Of a stretch of 12,457 bases of DNA, positions 9,401-12,457 are shown piece after piece. The notes beneath the pieces are model-generated. The model saw only the letters and a list, made by a program, of their open reading frames with translations, made no database searches and was not told the origin of the DNA. The DNA comes from Ectocarpus siliculosus (taxonomy: Eukaryota; Sar; Phaeophyceae; Ectocarpales; Ectocarpaceae). The stretch lies in NCBI GenBank assembly GCA_000310025.1, contig FN649732.1:2303178-2315634 (forward strand). Direction: 5' to 3'. Both the position numbers and the translations under genes were made by a program. Positions within the stretch are counted from its first letter, which is position 1. The number at the start of each line of letters is the position of its first letter.

Positions 9401-11834
9401 TGACACTGGCGCCGCCGGCGTCTCATCGTCTGCCCCTCTCCCCCCCTCCTCATCGCCTCCCCCGGCCAAATCCGCCAACCCTCCGCCGCCCATTGTAGCG
9501 GTGCCGACGGGTGCTCTCGGCGAAGAAGAGACGTCACCCTCTTGCGGACCCCCGGTGGCCCCTGGCTGCTCCCGTCGTGCTTGCTGTTGGGAGGGGGCCC
9601 GTCGATCATTTTCAGGGCGACGTCGGCGTGGGGGGCCCGCGGGGAGCTCTGCCTCGTAGAGTAGGCCAGGCATCGGCTCCTCGTACTCCTGCCGGAGGTT
9701 CGTGCGTTACGTCCGAGACGAAGGAGGTCGGTTTTCGAGGAGGAGAGGGGCAGGGAGGCAGGAAGGCAGGCAGGAAGGCAGGAAGGCAGAGAGACAGACA
9801 GACAGGCAGACAGGCAGGCGGACAGACAGGCGCCGGCTGTGACTGAGGGCAACGCCAAGGACACCGGGCACAACCAGCGCCGCTCAAAACACACCAGACA
9901 AACCTCAAACTGCACAGGAATGAACACGCCCAGCAGAACAAGTGTTGCCATAATGCGACGAGAGTTGAATCAGATTGATCATGACACCACTAAAGAGAAA
10001 AACACACATCTGTGCATCATTGCCGTTCCTACCGGCGCCCATTCAAGGCCTACCTAACATACCAAACAACCGCCGAGCGTGGCTACAACGAAGCCAAACA
10101 GCAGCTGAAAACGCCACGCACCTGCATGAGGTTCACGAGGGCCTTGAGGGGACCGCAGGGAGTGAGCACGGCACACAAGTCGTAAAGAGCCAGAACAACC
10201 AAGAGGCACCAGCCTGTCCACTCCTCGAACCGGCTTGTTGGTAGGTGCGTTGTCGGTGTCGGTGTGTTTTATTGTTCAGCCGCAGGAAACACACCGCGTT
10301 GTCAGTGTCGGGGCAAAACGAGGTTTTAAAGGCAAGCCGCAGCGTTGTCGTTGGTGTGTATGTCGTTCAGCCGCAGGGTACACGCCGCGTTGTCATTGTC
10401 GGAACCAAGAGCAAAAAAACAGCCGAGGACAAGACATTCGGCAAAAATAACAAGGGAAGACGGACATTCGACAAAAATATCAAGGGAAGACGGACATTCG
10501 ACAACCATAACAAGGGAAGACGGGCATTCGACAAACATATCAAGGGAAGACGGACATTCGGCAAAAATAACAAGGGAAGACGGGCATTCGACAAAAACAA
10601 CAAGGGAAGACGGACATTCGACAAACATAACAAGGGAAGACGGACAAATGGTCGACCAAAATGGCTCAAAACACACAAGAGATACATGTCCCCAGCGCAT
10701 TTAAGGCCAAAAATGAACTATAATACAGCCGTCTCTTGTGGGATCGCCTTGGCGAAGATTTTAGCATTGATCTACCATGAAATAGAAAGGGGGGAGCTCG
10801 TATCCTTATCCCTATCCCTATCCCTACTAAAACCAAGCTTAATGATCAATATCCTCGCCAAGGCTTCTGATCGAAAACATGTCACCTGAGCTGCCAAGCC
10901 ATTATGATGCTGGTGGCCACCAGGTAGGCTTGCGTCACGACCGTCGGGATGCCCTGTTGAAAAGTCCAAGCGCACCAAAGGCACGGCAGGGAGTCGGGAG
11001 GGAGCTTCAGAAGGAGGAAGGGATTGCGTAGCAGGGGGGGGGGGGGGACTGCGTGCCTCCCATTGGGTGATCGCCTCCGCTAGTTGAAGTTGGACACACA
11101 TCTCCGTTTAAGCGCGGACTAAAGGAAGACACGTCCTCGTACATAGCGTAAAGTCACCGCTTCAGAGGCTGGTCCGTTGCTTGAAGTACACCGCTCGTTC
11201 GCCGAAAAGCACGAGAAGAAGCTATACGGAGGGCGAGTAGTGCCACGAGACGAAGTGCTCCTCTATGTGTCTGTCCATAGACTATGTAGCATCGACCGCG
11301 CTAACGGGCTGGCCGATGAAAAATCGTCCGTGCCAGCGGAAAAAATCAAGACCCCTGGAGGCAGGACAAAACGTCGTATCGCCTCACACAATCTCGTGAC
11401 AAGCAGCCGAGAGGCAACACCGGAGTTGGCTTCCTAATACGTTTGTCGTCAGAATATGGCGCCAAAGCCAAGACGCCCGCAAGTGAATCCACCGCCGACC
11501 CATCTACATACTCACTGTTGTATACACGCCGTACCACCCCATCACCCAACAACACAGGACTAGAACATGGCGCTGGCAGTCAGGTAAAGCAGACCACGAC
11601 AGATCCCGAAAAAAAAACAAAACACCCCCACACACAAACCCACGATAAACACGTGCAGCTTTCTTCTGTTAGTGCTAAGGTATCTGTCTTCAATCTGGAG
11701 AGTAGCCTAGACTCCCCCATGACGCTCAGCCATAGGGTCCTAGATCGCGTTTTCCACCGTAGTGAGACTGCCGACTTTTCCTTGGTCAGCCGGTTAGCGC
11801 GGTCGATGCTAACAAAGAAAGACACGCGCGCGCG

Positions 11835-11885
<51 letters not shown>

Positions 11886-12222
11886 CCTCGTCACGCCCGT
11901 CAGACAACACAGGAGATAGCCACCAACTACCAAAATAGCACGAACACGGTACGTTAAGGCACCACCGCCCACCCAACCACGCCCAACCACGACAGAAGCA
12001 TCACCTTCTGGTAGAATATGGCCACGACCCCGACCACCGCGAAATTCCACAGCACCCCGTAGTACGTGAACGCGTCGCAGGGGAGCTGGTACACTTCCAG
12101 GGCCGCCGCCCACACCGCGCCTCCCATTACTCCCAGCAGGACGGCCGAGCTCATCGCCATGTATCCGACAAGGCAGCGCATGCACCTCATCCAGTACATC
12201 CACACAATCACAAAGGTAGCAG
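6310..12222 (-). CDS. PSEN: Presenilin, catalytic subunit of gamma-secretase (seven 3' exons, 5' end outside window)
   Basis: This is an intramembrane aspartyl protease that cleaves single-pass membrane proteins. Exons in transcript order are 12222-12005, 10953-10886, 10233-10122, 9688-8982, 8110-8047, 7379-7233 and 6414-6310. They join in frame into about 472 residues ending at TGA. Hydrophobic segments match TM2 (end) to TM9. Catalytic aspartates are Asp113 in LALYDL (TM6) and Asp393 in GLGD (TM7). PALP is at 438-441 before TM9. [32 protein letters not shown] and the [10 protein letters not shown] region are presenilin-like, not signal-peptide-peptidase-like. The TM6-TM7 loop is about 255 residues, longer than in animal presenilins, and is Ala/Gly/Ser/Pro-rich with an acidic end. 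TM1 and the start codon lie beyond the right edge. The 9688 exon donor could instead be at 9006. Confidence 0.95.
6677..6967. mobile_element. Foldback / MITE-like element in presenilin intron
   Basis: Two long imperfect inverted arms, about 6677-6812 and 6837-6967, enclose a 24-base centre. Matched blocks include GCGGACAATTTCT (arms at 6711-6723 and 6924-6936), CTGTAA near the ends, GTTGGTG, and TTTGTTC/GAACAAA beside the loop. Both ends carry GCGC. No ORF is present. The structure fits a non-autonomous DNA transposon or foldback element. No clear target-site duplication was seen, and identity is roughly 65-70% by eye. Confidence 0.6.
7075..7200. repeat. Degenerate AGC/ACC/AAC triplet tract
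   Basis: On the + strand this stretch consists mainly of AGC, AGG, AAC, ACC and GGC trinucleotides in irregular order. It sits about 30 bases downstream of a presenilin donor. The - strand frames through it are an artefact of period three. Confidence 0.7.
7233..7379 (-). CDS. PSEN: Presenilin exon: TM7 with second catalytic Asp, TM8
   Basis: The acceptor is cggccag, with the AG at 7381-7380. The exon reads [20 protein letters not shown] (TM7), then a hydrophobic TM8 beginning [15 protein letters not shown], then YRMALP. GLGD carries the second catalytic aspartate. The donor is CCC|gtgagt at 7232 (phase 0). The terminal ALP begins the PALP motif, which the intron splits. Confidence 0.96.
7380..8046 (-). 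other. PSEN: Presenilin intron before the GLGD exon (667 nt)
   Basis: The intron is bounded by gtgagt and cggccag. It contains an imperfect duplication around 7471-7493 and 7526-7546, which gives KIFVQL twice on the - strand, and two copies of GAAACGGAACA near 7840 and 7862. No exon is needed for the protein here. Confidence 0.8.
8047..8110 (-). CDS. PSEN: Presenilin exon: acidic end of the loop
   Basis: A good pyrimidine tract precedes tandem acceptors cagcag. After one base the exon reads [20 protein letters not shown], then L, and ends at CTT|gtgagt (8046, phase 0). The IKL end joins directly to GLGDF in the next exon, as in other presenilins. Using the second AG starts the exon at 8107, removing one residue. 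Confidence 0.85.
8111..8981 (-). other. PSEN: Presenilin intron after the loop exon (about 871 nt)
   Basis: The 5' limit depends on the donor chosen (8981 or 9005). The 3' end has a clear pyrimidine tract and tandem AGs. A TATATATT string near 8569 sits in AT-rich sequence. Open frames within show no recognised motif. An extra loop exon cannot be excluded because the loop is poorly conserved. Confidence 0.7.
8982..9688 (-). CDS. PSEN: Presenilin exon: large TM6-TM7 loop
   Basis: The acceptor is ctccggcag, with the AG at 9690-9689. The exon starts [20 protein letters not shown], the region cut during presenilin autoproteolysis in animals. About 215 residues of hydrophilic Ala/Gly/Ser/Pro/Arg-rich sequence follow with no recognised domain. 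I end it at AG|gtgcaa (donor 8981) because every other confident donor here begins GTG. AG|gtattg at 9005 is equally in frame and gives eight fewer residues. A strong CAG|gttagt at 9196 is phase 0 and would not fit the next exon. Confidence 0.8.
9689..10121 (-). other. PSEN: Presenilin intron between TM6 exon and loop exon (433 nt)
   Basis: The intron is bounded by gtgcgt and ccggcag. Its 3' part carries a GGCA/GACA tract that is pyrimidine-rich on the transcribed sense strand. Nothing else was recognised. Confidence 0.85.
9738..9831. repeat. GGCA/GGAA/GACA tetranucleotide tract
   Basis: The + strand shows interspersed GGCA, GGAA and GACA units over about 94 bases. On the presenilin sense strand this is a long CCTG/TCTG pyrimidine-rich stretch about 50-140 bases upstream of the loop exon acceptor. 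Confidence 0.85.
10122..10233 (-). CDS. PSEN: Presenilin exon: TM6 with first catalytic Asp
   Basis: The acceptor is ccaacaag, with the AG at 10235-10234; one base completes a Ser codon. The exon reads [19 protein letters not shown], then [18 protein letters not shown]. The Asp in LALYDL is the first catalytic aspartate. GPLKALV is the conserved cap after TM6. The donor is CAG|gtgcgt at 10121 (phase 0). Confidence 0.95.
10246..10402. repeat. Two-copy tandem duplication, 91-base spacing
   Basis: The best block begins GTTCAGCCGCAGG at 10274 and again at 10365, each followed by an ACAC-CCGCGTTGTCA-TGTCGG pattern. Weaker similarity (GCGTTGTCG, GGTGTGT) extends about 28 bases upstream of each. 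Confidence 0.75.
10431..10645. repeat. 30-bp minisatellite, about seven units
   Basis: Each unit contains CAAGGGAAGACGG, a variable A/G, CATTCG and a variable A/C-rich part. The unit length is divisible by three, so four long frames stay open across it on both strands, for example ten-residue KGRRTFDK-type repeats. It lies within a presenilin intron, so these are not considered coding. Confidence 0.95.
10801..10827. repeat. Telomere-like hexamer run (TATCCC)n
   Basis: Four consecutive hexamers (TATCCT then three TATCCC) are followed by TAC. On the - strand this reads as GGGATA repeats, one base off the TTAGGG telomere unit. It lies about 60 bases downstream of the TM5 exon donor. Confidence 0.8.
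10886..10953 (-). CDS. PSEN: Presenilin exon: TM5
   Basis: The acceptor is tcaacag, with the AG at 10955-10954. The exon reads [20 protein letters not shown], then QL, then two bases. The donor is AG|gtgaca at 10885 (phase 2). [13 protein letters not shown] matches presenilin TM5. At 68 nt it is one of the two smallest exons found, and was recognisable only by motif and phase. Confidence 0.9.
11287..11345 (+). repeat. Inverted repeat pair, left arm
   Basis: This arm contains TAGCATCGACCGCGCTAAC and is repeated in reverse orientation at 11751-11811, with about 70% identity over 60 bases. Both arms can encode SIDRAN-L--EKS-V in their own direction. It may be a terminal inverted repeat of a roughly 525-bp element, or two opposed copies of a dispersed repeat. 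Confidence 0.7.
11751..11811 (-). repeat. Inverted repeat pair, right arm
   Basis: The reverse complement begins TAGCATCGACCGCGCTAAC at 11811, matching 11287-11305 exactly over 19 bases, then diverges gradually. The arm ends next to the CG/CA dinucleotide tract. Confidence 0.7.
11825..11884. repeat. (CG)9(CA)21 dinucleotide microsatellite
   Basis: Bases 11825-11842 are an alternating CG run and 11843-11884 an alternating CA run. Such purine-pyrimidine alternation is the classic Z-DNA-prone pattern. It is intronic. Confidence 0.97.
12005..12222 (-). CDS. PSEN: Presenilin exon: end of TM2, TM3, TM4
   Basis: The acceptor is gttgcag, with the AG at 12224-12223. Two bases complete an upstream codon, then [10 protein letters not shown] (TM2 end) follows, then [20 protein letters not shown] (TM3) and [20 protein letters not shown] (TM4). 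The donor is AAG|gtgatg at 12004 (phase 0). WNFAVVG corresponds to the conserved WNFGVVG of presenilins. Immediately upstream the sequence becomes G/A homopolymers of doubtful quality. Confidence 0.93.
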
Positions 12223-12457
12223 CTGCAACCACAAGGGGGGGGGGGGGAGTCAAGGGGTAAGGCGGGGGCGGGAAAAGGGAAAAGGGGGGGGGGGGGGGCC
12301 GGGGCCAAAAAAAAAATTTGGAAAAAAACCCAAAAACCCAAACAAACCTTGCCAAAAGGGGGGAAAAAAGGAAAAAAAAAAAAAAAAAAGGGAAAAGGAA
12401 CCGGTTTTAAAATTTTTTTGGGGGGGGGGGGGGAAAAAAAAAAACCCCCCCCCCCCC
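12223..12457. other. Intron start (on - strand) grading into unreliable homopolymer sequence
   Basis: Bases 12223-12280 look like a normal intron 3' end, with a 13-base C tract on the sense strand. From about 12281 the sequence is almost wholly blocks of G, A, C or T in runs of 3-18. No gene can be read. It resembles low-quality base calls at a contig end or gap. Confidence 0.7.

Larger units (their letters stand above)
10234..10885 (-). other. PSEN: Presenilin intron between TM5 and TM6 exons (652 nt)
   Basis: Much of this intron is repeat: a 91-bp-period duplication, a 30-bp minisatellite and a telomere-like hexamer run. The open frames that cross it on both strands come from the repeats' multiple-of-three period. 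Confidence 0.85.
10954..12004 (-). other. PSEN: Presenilin intron between TM4 and TM5 exons (1051 nt)
   Basis: The intron is bounded by gtgatg and tcaacag. It holds a G14 run at 11034-11047 (C on the sense strand), an inverted repeat pair around 11287 and 11811, and a CG/CA tract. No exon was recognised, and the flanking exons join in phase without one. Confidence 0.85.

Noticed and set aside
8976-9659. 227-codon + strand frame opposite the presenilin loop exon
   Set aside because: It is an antisense shadow of a GC-rich low-complexity exon.
10431-10645. CRISPR-like look of the 30-bp array
   Set aside because: Units are contiguous with no unique spacers, and the context is a eukaryotic intron.
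10245-10889. 214-codon + strand frame with KGRRTFDK-type repeats
   Set aside because: It is produced by the 30-bp minisatellite and lies in a presenilin intron; similar frames are open on the - strand.
11580-12341. 253-codon - strand frame
   Set aside because: It runs out of frame through the presenilin exon, the CG/CA tract and the unreliable end sequence.

Overview
The window reads as nuclear DNA of a multicellular or filamentous heterokont, most like a brown alga of the Ectocarpus type. The reasons are short exons (64-220 nt, one near 700 nt), introns of 400-1050 nt, roughly balanced base composition with GC-rich exons, GTG-type 5' splice sites, many microsatellites and long G/C homopolymers. 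The organism call is inference. No bacterial operon, CRISPR, tRNA or rRNA was seen.

Two genes are supported, converging tail to tail. On the + strand (518-3673) are the last four exons of a PP2C/PPM-family Ser/Thr protein phosphatase; its 5' end, with the first catalytic motifs, lies left of the window. On the - strand (12222 down to 6310) are the last seven exons of a presenilin, the catalytic aspartyl protease of gamma-secretase. They carry both catalytic aspartates (YD and GLGD) and the PALP motif; the first transmembrane segment lies beyond the right edge. I rebuilt both models by hand from splice sites and protein motifs. Intron phases agree at every junction.

Layout: 1-517 is an intron of the phosphatase. 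518-3673 holds phosphatase exons and introns, with a CTG triplet run and copy A of a dispersed repeat. 3674-6309 is intergenic or 3' UTR with no convincing gene, and holds copy B of that repeat beside the presenilin stop codon. 6310-12222 holds presenilin exons. Its introns carry a 291-bp foldback element, a 30-bp minisatellite, a 91-bp-period duplication, a telomere-like hexamer run, a GGCA/GACA run, an inverted repeat pair and a CG/CA dinucleotide tract. From about 12281 to the end the sequence collapses into homopolymer blocks and looks like unreliable base calls.

The two proteins have no known joint pathway, and their proximity is probably incidental. Points worth a second look are the very long, disordered presenilin loop with ambiguous or alternative splicing around it, the foldback element, and the two repeat pairs.
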